Assembly: GCA_026394195.1 (NCBI GenBank) | Contig: JAPKYS010000017.1 | Location: 1 to 64,000, forward strand | Direction: 5' to 3' | DNA length: 64,000 bases | Origin: a bacterium | GTDB lineage: Bacteria; Electryoneota; B3-LCP | Part shown: in pieces, positions 53,061 to 61,214 of the stretch | How positions within the stretch are numbered: the first letter of the stretch is position 1 | Layout of the letters: each line of letters opens with the position of its first letter | Notes under the pieces: generated by a model | What the model saw: the letters and a program-made list of their open reading frames with translations, nothing else | Database searches by the model: none | Told to the model about the DNA's origin: nothing | Made by a program: the position numbers and the translations under genes

Positions 53061-53894
53061 ATGATGCAACATAACGCAAATGAATTTCAGAAAATTCCGC
53101 TAAGTTCTATCCGTGTTGACGAATGGAATGTCAGAACACTTGATAGAGACAAAGGAGTCGATGAACTTGCAAATAGCATACAAGAATTTGGCTTACTTCA
53201 GCCGATTGTTGTATACAAATCAAATGGAGATTATAAGCTAATTATAGGGCAAAGAAGGTACCGTGCATATAAAGAATTAATTAAAAAAGATAGGATAAAA
53301 TATTCGTACATCCCAGCAAGAATTTTAAGTAATCCTCCCGATCAAAAGGAGTTAAAAATCTTATCCTTAAGTGAAAATATCCATCGCGTAGAATTAAATA
53401 GAATGGATATTGTAAACGCAGTAAGTTATTTATATTCAGTTTGTAACAAATCTGCAAAAGATGTTGCAAAATTGCTTGGGAAAAGCATATCCTTTGTTTA
53501 TGAACATTTAAAAATTCAAGACGCACCAGAAGAATTAAAAGACATGCTCTCTGAAAAGAAAATTAGTAAAGAAGATGTTAAAAGAGTCATGGAAATCGCT
53601 GCCGATGATAAGAATAAGATGGTCGAACTAGCAAAAGAAATGCATAACTTGATAAAACCGGAAAAAATGCGTTTTCATGAAATTAGTAGGCAAAAACCAA
53701 ACGCTACAGTAAAAGAGTTAGTCGAAGAGGCGAAAAGGCCTAAAATTGAAGAAAAGGTTATTGTTGCTTTAACCCCTATCCTCGTTGATGCCTTGGATAG
53801 AGCATCTAAAAAGATAGGTTTAAGCAGAGAAGAAGTTGCAAAGCGGGCTATACAGGAATGGCTTGATAATCAAGGTTTTTATAAGGAGCTTTAA
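53061..53894 (+). CDS. ParB-like domain protein with C-terminal ribbon-helix-helix-like segment
   Basis: 277 residues. The N-terminal ParB/Srx-fold domain (about 10-115) has LQPIVVYKSNGDYKLIIGQRRYRA, the GERRxRA nucleotide-binding motif with Gln for Glu (63-69), and ENIHRVELN (105-113), the second conserved ParB motif. A helix-turn-helix region (about 131-150, KDVAKLLGKSISFVYEHLK) and a long helical part follow. The end (232-272, VIVALTPILVDALDRASKKI then SREEVAKRAIQEWL) looks like a CopG/RHH DNA-binding unit, unusual for chromosomal ParB. GAGG upstream allows a start at 53061 or 53064. It is AT-rich relative to nuo genes and first in a four-gene unit. Role: DNA-binding partner of the PAPS-reductase-like enzyme, as in IbrB/IbrA (inference). 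Confidence 0.85.
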   Translation: MMQHNANEFQKIPLSSIRVDEWNVRTLDRDKGVDELANSIQEFGLLQPIVVYKSNGDYKLIIGQRRYRAYKELIKKDRIKYSYIPARILSNPPDQKELKILSLSENIHRVELNRMDIVNAVSYLYSVCNKSAKDVAKLLGKSISFVYEHLKIQDAPEELKDMLSEKKISKEDVKRVMEIAADDKNKMVELAKEMHNLIKPEKMRFHEISRQKPNATVKELVEEAKRPKIEEKVIVALTPILVDALDRASKKIGLSREEVAKRAIQEWLDNQGFYKEL

Positions 53895-53895
53895 A

Positions 53896-54588
53896 ATGGA
53901 CATTAAGGCAATTGCTAAGATCAGTAAAGGCACGAAGAGAAAGAAAAGGGAGATTAATTTATTGCAAGTAGCAGAAGGTGTAAAAGTCCTATATGACCAA
54001 TACTCATCGCTGTCAAAAATTAGTGAATTGGTAAAATTATCTCCAGAAATGGTCAGGGAATTTTTAAAAATATTGGAGTTAGATGAAAAAGTAAAGAACT
54101 TGATAAAACAGGATTTAATTATCAGTGTAGATATATGTTATAGATTATCCAAATTAAATAAAGAGGATCAATTTGATTTAGCAAAGCTAATAATTGAAAA
54201 CAAACTAAGCTCTGAAGATACTCGAAATATTGTGAAATTTAAAATTGATAACCATGCAATTCCAATAAATATTTTAGTTAAACGATTTATTGCGTCAAAA
54301 AATAGAATTTTGTATGTATTATATCTCAGAGTAAAGGAATCGACATTAAGACAATTGCGCACATCCATTGAGTCAAATAAAATTGATGAAATCTTAGATA
54401 AACAATTCAAAGTTTTAATCCATACAGTAGATTTTGAGTCGTTCGAACTAACTGATGGGGTAGTTATTTTGAAGTTATTCAAAGAGAATTTGATGAAACT
54501 TCGACAATTTGCAAAAGAGCATAGAACTCCCCTACCAAAATTGGCGGAATATGTCGCAAATACGTATTTAGAGAGGATTAGAGGATGA
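53896..54588 (+). CDS. ParB-type helical (HTH-only) protein
   Basis: 230 residues from ATG 53896, one base after the preceding stop, with AAGGAG at good spacing. Residues 20-100 (LLQVAEGVKVLYDQYSSLSK, LSPEMVREFLKILELDEKVK, NLIKQDLIISVDICYRL) follow the ParB/KorB helix-turn-helix layout, but the catalytic ParB N-terminal domain is missing. The rest (about 130-230) is basic and unassigned and ends in a segment similar in tone to the RHH end of the previous protein (EHRTPLPKLAEYVANTYLER). It reads as a truncated or divergent paralogue of its neighbour. Likely DNA binding or a regulatory partner. Confidence 0.75.
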   Translation: MDIKAIAKISKGTKRKKREINLLQVAEGVKVLYDQYSSLSKISELVKLSPEMVREFLKILELDEKVKNLIKQDLIISVDICYRLSKLNKEDQFDLAKLIIENKLSSEDTRNIVKFKIDNHAIPINILVKRFIASKNRILYVLYLRVKESTLRQLRTSIESNKIDEILDKQFKVLIHTVDFESFELTDGVVILKLFKENLMKLRQFAKEHRTPLPKLAEYVANTYLERIRG

Positions 54589-55196
54589 AATCACCCACCT
54601 TCACACGAGCGCAAACAATAATCGCCCAGGAATTAGATGTGCTACTGGCTCAGTCAATGCCTACTGCATTATCTAGCCCCTTATTTGGAAATCCTACAAT
54701 TCACGATTTCGTTAATGGATTAATTCTTTCATCAAATATTATTGATGTCATCAAAAAACATCTGGCGAGGAATTTGGAAGTTGACTGGGGTCAAATTATT
54801 GACGAGAATGGTAATACCTTTTCCAAAGAATGTGATATTATTATTTATAAACCTATGGCACATAAATTATTTGATAATAGAACTATGAGATATGCTTTAG
54901 TTTACAAAAATGATGTAAAGGTCGTCATCCAGGTAAAAAGCTCTATATCAAGTGTAAGCAAGGATGATAGAGACTATTGCAAACAGCTTATGAAATTTAA
55001 TAAGAATTTATGGTACTTTGTAGACCATTGTATTGCTAGAAACTCAGAAAGACTTAAAAAAATCGAAAGTGATCTTTGTACTTGTGGATATAAAATGTTT
55101 ATATATCTTGAAGCAAAAAACGAGTCTTTAGAGCAAATCAGCATTGGTTATAAGCCATTCATAAAATTCATAGAAAAAATTAAAAAACTAAGGTGA
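54585..55196 (+). CDS. Putative PD-(D/E)XK/DUF6602-like nuclease
   Basis: 203 residues; the start overlaps the previous stop (ATGA). The core shows a PD-(D/E)XK-like arrangement: N-terminal helix with Glu (IAQELDVLL), then ECDIIIY with Asp84 and, 32 residues on, VVIQVKSS with Gln116-x-Lys118 in the place of (D/E)-x-K. Gln is tolerated at that position in several resolvase/Mrr-like nucleases. The pattern of a short acidic motif followed by VKSSISSV and a cysteine-bearing strand is that of DUF6602 proteins found near defence genes. Nuclease activity is inferred, not shown. Confidence 0.65.
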   Translation: MKSPTFTRAQTIIAQELDVLLAQSMPTALSSPLFGNPTIHDFVNGLILSSNIIDVIKKHLARNLEVDWGQIIDENGNTFSKECDIIIYKPMAHKLFDNRTMRYALVYKNDVKVVIQVKSSISSVSKDDRDYCKQLMKFNKNLWYFVDHCIARNSERLKKIESDLCTCGYKMFIYLEAKNESLEQISIGYKPFIKFIEKIKKLR

Positions 55197-55201
55197 AGAA
55201 A

Positions 55202-56185
55202 ATGGAACAATCTACAAAGATTCCTAGCGATAAAACTTGGTGGAGGCCATTTAAAAATGAGATTGCAAAAATACAGCTTAAAGGCCTTGAAGCATTGTGT
55301 CCGAAGTGCAACGATCTTGGCTATGCGGTAACTAGGTGGACAAAGGGACCAGTTGTTAAGCCTATTTGCATTTTGCATGGAGTAAATGTGAACGAGGAAC
55401 GAATATGTACCCTTGATGAAGAACAATCGGCGATAATTCGTGATAAAGTCTTTATTGATGGGAATGACATAAATAATATGATAAGAGCAACAGAATCATT
55501 TGTTCTTTTTAGTGGTGGGAAAGACAGCCTTGCGACTCTGATATACCTAAAGGAAATTGCTGAATCACTGAATAAGTCTATTACCGCTCTTTTTATTGAT
55601 ACGACAGCTGGTTTACCTGAAAGCAAAACCTATGTCGAGGATGTCTGTAATTATTTGAAAGTTAATCTCCAAATTGTGAAGCCTGAACAGGATTATTTTA
55701 CACTTGTTAAAGAATGGGGAATACCGAGTTTTAACAAGAGGTGGTGTTGTCGTGAACTAAAAATAAAACCAGTTGCAAATTTTCTTTCAACGATTAAAGG
55801 CCCAAAAGTAGTTTTTGATGGGATTAGAGCACAAGAATCCAGAATTAGAAAACAGTATATACCAATTTGGTATCACCCTGGATTTAAGTGCCTTTCAGTC
55901 AGTCCGATATTTTACTGGAAGAAAGAAGAGGTTTTTTCATTCATTAATAAAAATGGTGTACCAAAGACTTTGCTACATCAAATGAGTTCATCAACTGAGT
56001 GTTGGTGCGGTGCTTATAAGACTGAATCTGATTTTCGTAAGTTATTTGAAATCAATGAGGATATGTTTCATAAATTAAGCGGTGTTGAGGAACAGAATAT
56101 CAATGGGTACACTTACCTCTACAAGAATGGTCAGAAAATTCCCCTGAAGGAATTAGAAGCGAAAATACTAAAGGGAAATACCTAG
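55202..56185 (+). CDS. PAPS-reductase/PP-loop family protein (IbrA/DndC-like)
   Basis: 327 residues from ATG 55202 (AAGGTGA upstream). A GTG at 55193 would overlap the previous stop and add three residues. An N-terminal zinc-like group CPKC ... CILH (about 33-59) is followed by the PP-loop FSGGKDSLAT (103-112), which binds ATP or PAPS pyrophosphate. Then come FNKRWCCRELK with Cys182-Cys183, FDGIRAQESRIRK (as in DndC/IbrA), and ECWCGAYK with Cys267 and Cys269. These four cysteines could hold an iron-sulfur cluster, as in DndC. True PAPS reductases instead end in a single catalytic Cys motif (ECGLH type). Best guess: an ATP-activating sulfur- or nucleotidyl-transfer enzyme acting on nucleic acid. 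Confidence 0.82.
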   Translation: MEQSTKIPSDKTWWRPFKNEIAKIQLKGLEALCPKCNDLGYAVTRWTKGPVVKPICILHGVNVNEERICTLDEEQSAIIRDKVFIDGNDINNMIRATESFVLFSGGKDSLATLIYLKEIAESLNKSITALFIDTTAGLPESKTYVEDVCNYLKVNLQIVKPEQDYFTLVKEWGIPSFNKRWCCRELKIKPVANFLSTIKGPKVVFDGIRAQESRIRKQYIPIWYHPGFKCLSVSPIFYWKKEEVFSFINKNGVPKTLLHQMSSSTECWCGAYKTESDFRKLFEINEDMFHKLSGVEEQNINGYTYLYKNGQKIPLKELEAKILKGNT

Positions 56186-56198
56186 TTGCATTTAGTCA

Positions 56199-56262
56199 TC
56201 TGTCTTCTGAGTTCTGGATTTTAAGAGATATGAACCCAATCCATCGCTACTTTAGTGCTAGA
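56199..56262 (+). pseudogene. Decayed copy of the nuoI 5' end and its leader
   Basis: TCTGTCTTCTG at 56199, then ATG AAC CCA at 56230 leading into CAT..TACTTT.GTG, aligns with 56502-56562 (leader plus first codons of nuoI). Over the first twelve codons 26 of 36 bases agree; the relic reads MNPIHRYFSAR then a stop. It lies between the PAPS-reductase-like gene and the DUF433 gene, so part of the island separates a dead start from the live nuoI. Confidence 0.7.
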
Positions 56263-56281
56263 TAATCAGCGAAAAGAAAAC

Positions 56282-56464
56282 ATGTTCACCCTAATCACCT
56301 CCAATCCTACCATCCTCGGTGGAAAGCCGTGCATAGCGGGAACGAGGATTAGCGTGGAGTTTATTAAAGAGTTGATTGCTAACGGAGCACCAAAGGAAGA
56401 GATTTTACTAATTTATCCACAATTATCCGTTGAAGCAATCGAAGAAGCCATTAAATACAAATAA
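56282..56464 (+). CDS. DUF433 protein (antitoxin-like)
   Basis: 60 residues from ATG 56282; an upstream GTG lies inside the nuoI relic. TSNPTILGGKPCIAGTRISVEF, then ELIANGAPKEEILLIYP and LSVEAIEEAI, are the DUF433 signature. These proteins usually pair with a DUF5615 PIN-like toxin; none is here, so it is an orphan or acts elsewhere. It sits between the relic and the real start of nuoI. Confidence 0.85.
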   Translation: MFTLITSNPTILGGKPCIAGTRISVEFIKELIANGAPKEEILLIYPQLSVEAIEEAIKYK

Positions 56465-56479
56465 ACTTGACCCCAACCC

Positions 56480-56521
56480 TTCTGTCTTCTGGATTCTGAA
56501 TTCTGTCTTCTGGATTCTAAG
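56480..56521 (+). repeat. Tandem 21-nt repeat before nuoI
   Basis: TTCTGTCTTCTGGATTCTGAA followed by TTCTGTCTTCTGGATTCTAAG, a diverged form of which is also found in the nuoI relic at 56199. No Shine-Dalgarno is visible between this repeat and the nuoI ATG. Confidence 0.85.
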
Positions 56522-56526
56522 TGAAT

Positions 56527-57174
56527 ATGAACCCAACGCATAAGTACTTTCGTGATATCTACCTCGGCGTGGTGACCACGCTGGTGGGGATGCGGGTAAC
56601 CATCAAGCACCTGTTCGTGCCATCGGTTACTCTGCAATACCCTCACCAGAAAATGGAGCTGCCCAAGACGGCTCGCACCATGCTGGTCAACGCCATCGAC
56701 GCCTGCAACGGCTGCCAGCAGTGCGCCCGAGCCTGTCCGGTAGAAATCATCGCCATCGAAACGGTCAAAGCGCTGCCTGAAGAAGACCTCGGCTTGACGT
56801 CCGACGGCAAACCCCGCCGCCTGCACATCGTCAAGTTCGACGTCGACATGAGCAGGTGCGTCTTCTGCGGACTCTGTGTGGAAGCATGCCCCACCGGTGC
56901 CATCCACTGGGAACAGCCGCATGAAAAGGTGACCTACAGCCGCATGGGGTTGCAGCGGAGCTGGTCCAAGTATTCGCCGGAAGAACGTCAGCGCTTGCTG
57001 GATCGTGACGCTGCCCTGAAGGCTGCCAAAGCCACAGAAGCCGCTCAAGCTGCCGCCGCCAAAGCCGCGGCTGCGCCGCCCGCGCCTGTCACGCCTGTTA
57101 CCGATGCACCCAAACCGGCAGATCCACCGCAGACCACCGAACCGCCTAAATCTGACTCCAAGGAGGATTCATGA
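56527..57174 (+). CDS. nuoI: NADH-quinone oxidoreductase subunit I
   Basis: 215 residues from ATG 56527, the codon that also starts the relic; a GTG at 56521 would add two. Two 4Fe-4S motifs, CNGCQQCARACP and CVFCGLCVEACP, define NuoI. After residue 160 comes an unusual 55-residue Ala/Lys/Pro-rich tail (AAKATEAAQAAAAKAAAAPP and onward). The stop overlaps nuoJ (ATGA). Confidence 0.94.
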   Translation: MNPTHKYFRDIYLGVVTTLVGMRVTIKHLFVPSVTLQYPHQKMELPKTARTMLVNAIDACNGCQQCARACPVEIIAIETVKALPEEDLGLTSDGKPRRLHIVKFDVDMSRCVFCGLCVEACPTGAIHWEQPHEKVTYSRMGLQRSWSKYSPEERQRLLDRDAALKAAKATEAAQAAAAKAAAAPPAPVTPVTDAPKPADPPQTTEPPKSDSKEDS

Positions 57175-57683
57175 TTGAACTGCTCAGCCAGGCCGCCTTC
57201 TGGCTATTCATCATCGTAACTGTGGGTTCGGCGGTCGTGGTAGTCTTCCACAAGCGGGTGATTTACTCCGCCTTTGCGCTCCTTTTCACCTTCTTCGGAG
57301 TCGCCGGACTGTACGTCTTTCTGGCTGCTGACTTCCTCGCTGCCAGCCAGGTGCTGATCTACGTGGGCGGCATCCTGACGCTGATCATTTTCGGCGTCTT
57401 CGTCACCGCCAAGATCTACACCATGACCATCCCGCAGCAGACCCATCAGCGTTTCTTAGCCCTAATTCCCGTGTTAGTTATCGCCGGAGTGCTGATGTAC
57501 GTCCTGTTTACGGCGGACTGGAAAGTCATTGATCATCCCAATCAACCCACTACCGCCAGACTCGGAAAGCTGCTCCTGACGACCTATCTGGTGCCCTTTG
57601 AAGTCGCCAGCGTGCTATTATTGGCAGCGTTGATCGGCGCGATGCGGCTGGCTCGCCCTCGGGAGGAAGACCATGAACAATGA
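57171..57683 (+). CDS. nuoJ: NADH-quinone oxidoreductase subunit J
   Basis: 170 residues with five hydrophobic segments, including YVGGILTLIIFGVFV, the conserved helix of NuoJ/ND6. It overlaps nuoI by 4 nt and nuoK by 11 nt. Confidence 0.93.
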   Translation: MIELLSQAAFWLFIIVTVGSAVVVVFHKRVIYSAFALLFTFFGVAGLYVFLAADFLAASQVLIYVGGILTLIIFGVFVTAKIYTMTIPQQTHQRFLALIPVLVIAGVLMYVLFTADWKVIDHPNQPTTARLGKLLLTTYLVPFEVASVLLLAALIGAMRLARPREEDHEQ

Positions 57684-57981
57684 GCTGTTGATCTATCTTG
57701 GAGTTTCAGCCATTCTCTTCGCTCTCGGTCTGCTCTGCGTGATGACCCGCAAGAACGCCATCTCAGTACTGATGGGTGTGGAGCTGATCTTAAATGCAGG
57801 CGCGTTGAATTTCGTCACCTTCAGCCACTACACCGCCGGCAATCTGTTAGGGCAGGGCGCGGCAGTTTTCGTGATCATCCTCGCCGCAGCTGAAGCCGCC
57901 GTGGCTCTGGCAATTTTCCTGAACGTCTATCGGACTCTATCAACATCAGAAGTGGATAAAGCGAATCAACTGCGAGGGTAA
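57673..57981 (+). CDS. nuoK: NADH-quinone oxidoreductase subunit K
   Basis: 102 residues, three helices. GVELILNAGALNFVTFS and AAAEAAVALAIFLNVYR carry the conserved Glu residues of the NuoK proton channel. A 110-nt gap and a CorA-like gene separate it from nuoL. Confidence 0.94.
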   Translation: MNNELLIYLGVSAILFALGLLCVMTRKNAISVLMGVELILNAGALNFVTFSHYTAGNLLGQGAAVFVIILAAAEAAVALAIFLNVYRTLSTSEVDKANQLRG

Positions 57982-58092
57982 CTTTCAAGATCGTCTTTCA
58001 ATACAACTTAACCAAAGTAACTGACAAATAATGACATAACCCCTAAGGGAGTTAGGTTACCAATGTAAAATTAAACCCTAAAAGATCCAATC

Positions 58093-59004
58093 ATGCTAAA
58101 GCAATACAATATCTTGGACGGAAAACTGGTAGAAAACCAGCGGGATGGACAGGTTCTGGTTTACGTCAATCCTGATGAGAATGAACGTCGTTTCCTGCTC
58201 GAAAATTACAAGTTGGACGAACACACCCTGAACTCGAGCTTGGACCCTGACGAACTCTCCCGCATGGAGTTCGAGCCTGAACACCTGGCTCTGATTTATA
58301 AACGACCTAAAAACTATTCATCCGCCGATCAATTCTTATTCAGAGTTACCTCTTCGGGTCTGTTTCTATTCAAAGATCGCCTGATCCTGGTTCTCTCTGA
58401 AGAGATCCCTATTTTCGAAGGGAAGTATTTTACCAGAATCAACTCCTTGCAGAACCTGATGCTCAAGCTGATCTACCGGTCGATCTTTCATTTCCTTGAG
58501 CACCTTCGGATTATCAATTCCATCTCCGACTCCCTCGAGCAGAAAATCAGCACCTCGATGGAGAACCGCTACCTGCTGAATTTATTTATCCTGGAAAAAA
58601 GCCTGGTCTATTATCTGAACGCCATTAACTCGAATTCCATGCTGATTGAAAAACTCAAGTACAATTCCATCAAAATCGGCTTCAGCGCAGACGAAATGGA
58701 ATTCCTCGACGACATCATCATCGAAAACAATCAGTGCTACAAACAAGCGGAAATCTACTCGAATATTTTAGCAGGGATGATGGACGCCCGTGCATCAATC
58801 GTAAGCAATAATCTGAACGTCTTGATGAAGACCCTGAACATCATCACCATCGGCATCATGGTGCCTACATTGGTCGTTAGCGCCTTCTCCATGAACGTAA
58901 AAATACCCGTGCAAAACCATCCCGATGCTTTTTGGATCATTATGGGATTTGCCACGGTCTCCGTCGGGCTGTTCTATGCGTTGTGGCGTTACAAAAAATG
59001 GTAA
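58093..59004 (+). CDS. CorA-family divalent cation transporter, variant SMN motif
   Basis: 303 residues, all-helical cytoplasmic part (1-235) and two C-terminal membrane helices. The signature loop at the end of the first helix reads SAFSMNVKIPVQ, so the usual GMN selectivity motif is SMN. It lies between nuoK and nuoL, which are otherwise neighbours, and 18 nt before nuoL, so it may have been inserted into the complex I operon. Ion specificity (Mg, Zn, Co) cannot be told. Confidence 0.87.
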   Translation: MLKQYNILDGKLVENQRDGQVLVYVNPDENERRFLLENYKLDEHTLNSSLDPDELSRMEFEPEHLALIYKRPKNYSSADQFLFRVTSSGLFLFKDRLILVLSEEIPIFEGKYFTRINSLQNLMLKLIYRSIFHFLEHLRIINSISDSLEQKISTSMENRYLLNLFILEKSLVYYLNAINSNSMLIEKLKYNSIKIGFSADEMEFLDDIIIENNQCYKQAEIYSNILAGMMDARASIVSNNLNVLMKTLNIITIGIMVPTLVVSAFSMNVKIPVQNHPDAFWIIMGFATVSVGLFYALWRYKKW

Positions 59005-59022
59005 TCTAAAAGGTACCTCTGC

Positions 59023-61170
59023 ATGATCTCTCTGGCGCTCGTCGTCCTTTTGGCTCCTCTGGCAGCCTTCGTCATTCAGATTTTCGTGGGGAAGCGGCTT
59101 CCCCGAAGCGGCGATTGGGTCAGCCTGACCGCTATCTTCGGTGGGTTGGCGATCTCGCTCTATCTGCTGATCCGCATGTTGGCAGCCTGGGACCCAGGAT
59201 TCTCTGAAACCTGGCAGTTCAATTGGCTGTTCTACGGGAACTACACCTTCAAGATAGGCATCAATCTCGACAACATGGCGATCGTGATGCTGGTCGTGGT
59301 AACCATCGTCAGCGCGCTGGTTCATCTCTTCAGCGTCGGATACATGCACGGCGATCCCCGTTATAGCCGATTCTTCGCCTTCCTGTCATTCTTCAGCTTC
59401 AGCATGTTAGGGCTGGTGCTGGCCGACAATCTCTTTATCATCTACTGTTTCTGGGAATTGGTGGGGCTCTCGAGCTATCTGCTCATCGGATTCTGGTACG
59501 AGAAGAAAAGCGCCTCGGACGCAGCCGTCAAAGCCTTCATCGTCAACCGCGTCGGGGATGCTGGAATGTTCGTCGGCATCATGCTGCTGTTGACCACCAT
59601 CGGGACTTTGAATCTGAAGGAAGTCGCCATCGCAGTCAGCCAGGGTCAGATCGCCGGGACTCTGCTCACTGTAACCGGCATCTGCCTTTTCTGCGGAGCC
59701 ATCGGCAAATCAGCGCAATTCCCCCTGCACGTCTGGCTGCCTGACGCCATGGAGGGTCCGACCCCTGTTTCCGCTTTGATACATGCTGCCACGATGGTCG
59801 CCGCCGGAGTCTATCTCACCGCCCGTATTTTCGTATTTCTAACCCCTGAAACCGGACAGGTGATCGCCTATGTCGGTGGTTTCACTGCCATCTTTGCCGC
59901 CACCATTGCCGTAGCGCAAAACGACATCAAGCGGGTGCTGGCCTATTCCACGGTAAGTCAACTGGGATATATGGTGATGGCGTTGGGCGCAGGAGCCTAC
60001 ATGGCTGGGTTCTTCCACCTGGTGACTCACGCCATGTTCAAAGCCTGCCTGTTCTTAGGATCCGGCAGCGTCATTCACGCCATGCACCACGCCCTGCACC
60101 ATACCAATTCCCACGCTGATGCACAGGATATGCGCAACATGGGTGGTTTGCGAAAATATATGCCTGTCACTTTCGCTACCTTCCTGCTGGCGACTCTGGC
60201 GCTTTCCGGCGTCCCCTTCACCTCCGGATTCCTCTCCAAGGATGCCATCTTAGGAGGAACTCTAGCTTACGCACGGCTGCATCCCGGTAACTGGCTGCTG
60301 CCGGTTTTCGGTTTCGGAGCCGCTGCCTTGACGGCGTTCTACATGTTCCGCTTGATCTTCCTGACCTTCTACGGCGAATTCCGGTCCGGTAAGGAAGCCG
60401 AACGTCACTTGCACGAATCTCCGAAGAACATGACTATCCCGTTGGTCGTTCTATCGAGTTTGACTCTATTCTTCTTCTACACCCTGCCCGCGTTCAATCC
60501 ATCCTCCCCGGCAGGAGGCTGGTTTGGGACGCTCTTCGCCAACCCGCCGCGAGCTTATGAACATGCGATTTCAGAGCCACAAGCTCGTTTGGGCGGTTTG
60601 ATGATTGATGGAGCAACCGCAGAAATCGCGGCAGCGAGCCAGGCGGTCAAAACTACCGCTCCTGCTTATAGTGAATCTGAAGCAGCACTGATGGAACACG
60701 AAGCTCACGTCGAACACACTTCGCACCTGATTGCCATGGCGATTTCGGTTTTGGTGGCGGGATTTGGCATCTGGCTGGCCTGGCAGACCTACTATAAATG
60801 GAAGATTTCAGCCGCTGACTGGCAGAAGCGCCTAGGCGTAATCTACCGGGGCATGTTCCACAAGTGGTGGGTCGACGAGATCTACCATACGGTCTTCGTC
60901 CGGGGAGTGCACGGGCTGGCAGCCTTCTACGCCTGGTTCGATTTGAAAATCATCGACGGCATCGTCAACGGCACAGCCGACCTCACCCGGTTGTGGGCCT
61001 TCTTCGTCGGCTGGTTTGACAACACCTTCGTCGACGGCGCCGTCAACTTTACGGCATGGTTCGTCGGCATCTGGGGCAAGTTCGTGCGCCTGTTCCAGGG
61101 CGGGCAGTTGCAGCGCTACATGCTGATTTCAGCGGTGGTGCTGGCGATATTTTTGTTGCTGAAGATGTAG
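59023..61170 (+). CDS. nuoL: NADH-quinone oxidoreductase subunit L
   Basis: 715 residues, about sixteen hydrophobic segments including the long lateral helix region near the end. IYCFWELVGLSSYLLIGFWYE, FPLHVWLPDAMEGPTPVSALIHAATMV and HLVTHAMFKACLFLGSGSVIH mark NuoL. The C-terminus is extended with amphipathic segments (DDIVNG-type). nuoM and nuoN do not follow. Confidence 0.93.
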   Translation: MISLALVVLLAPLAAFVIQIFVGKRLPRSGDWVSLTAIFGGLAISLYLLIRMLAAWDPGFSETWQFNWLFYGNYTFKIGINLDNMAIVMLVVVTIVSALVHLFSVGYMHGDPRYSRFFAFLSFFSFSMLGLVLADNLFIIYCFWELVGLSSYLLIGFWYEKKSASDAAVKAFIVNRVGDAGMFVGIMLLLTTIGTLNLKEVAIAVSQGQIAGTLLTVTGICLFCGAIGKSAQFPLHVWLPDAMEGPTPVSALIHAATMVAAGVYLTARIFVFLTPETGQVIAYVGGFTAIFAATIAVAQNDIKRVLAYSTVSQLGYMVMALGAGAYMAGFFHLVTHAMFKACLFLGSGSVIHAMHHALHHTNSHADAQDMRNMGGLRKYMPVTFATFLLATLALSGVPFTSGFLSKDAILGGTLAYARLHPGNWLLPVFGFGAAALTAFYMFRLIFLTFYGEFRSGKEAERHLHESPKNMTIPLVVLSSLTLFFFYTLPAFNPSSPAGGWFGTLFANPPRAYEHAISEPQARLGGLMIDGATAEIAAASQAVKTTAPAYSESEAALMEHEAHVEHTSHLIAMAISVLVAGFGIWLAWQTYYKWKISAADWQKRLGVIYRGMFHKWWVDEIYHTVFVRGVHGLAAFYAWFDLKIIDGIVNGTADLTRLWAFFVGWFDNTFVDGAVNFTAWFVGIWGKFVRLFQGGQLQRYMLISAVVLAIFLLLKM

Positions 61171-61214
61171 GATCGAATTGGAAAATCAGTCGCCTCGATC
61201 TGGAGTAAAATTTT

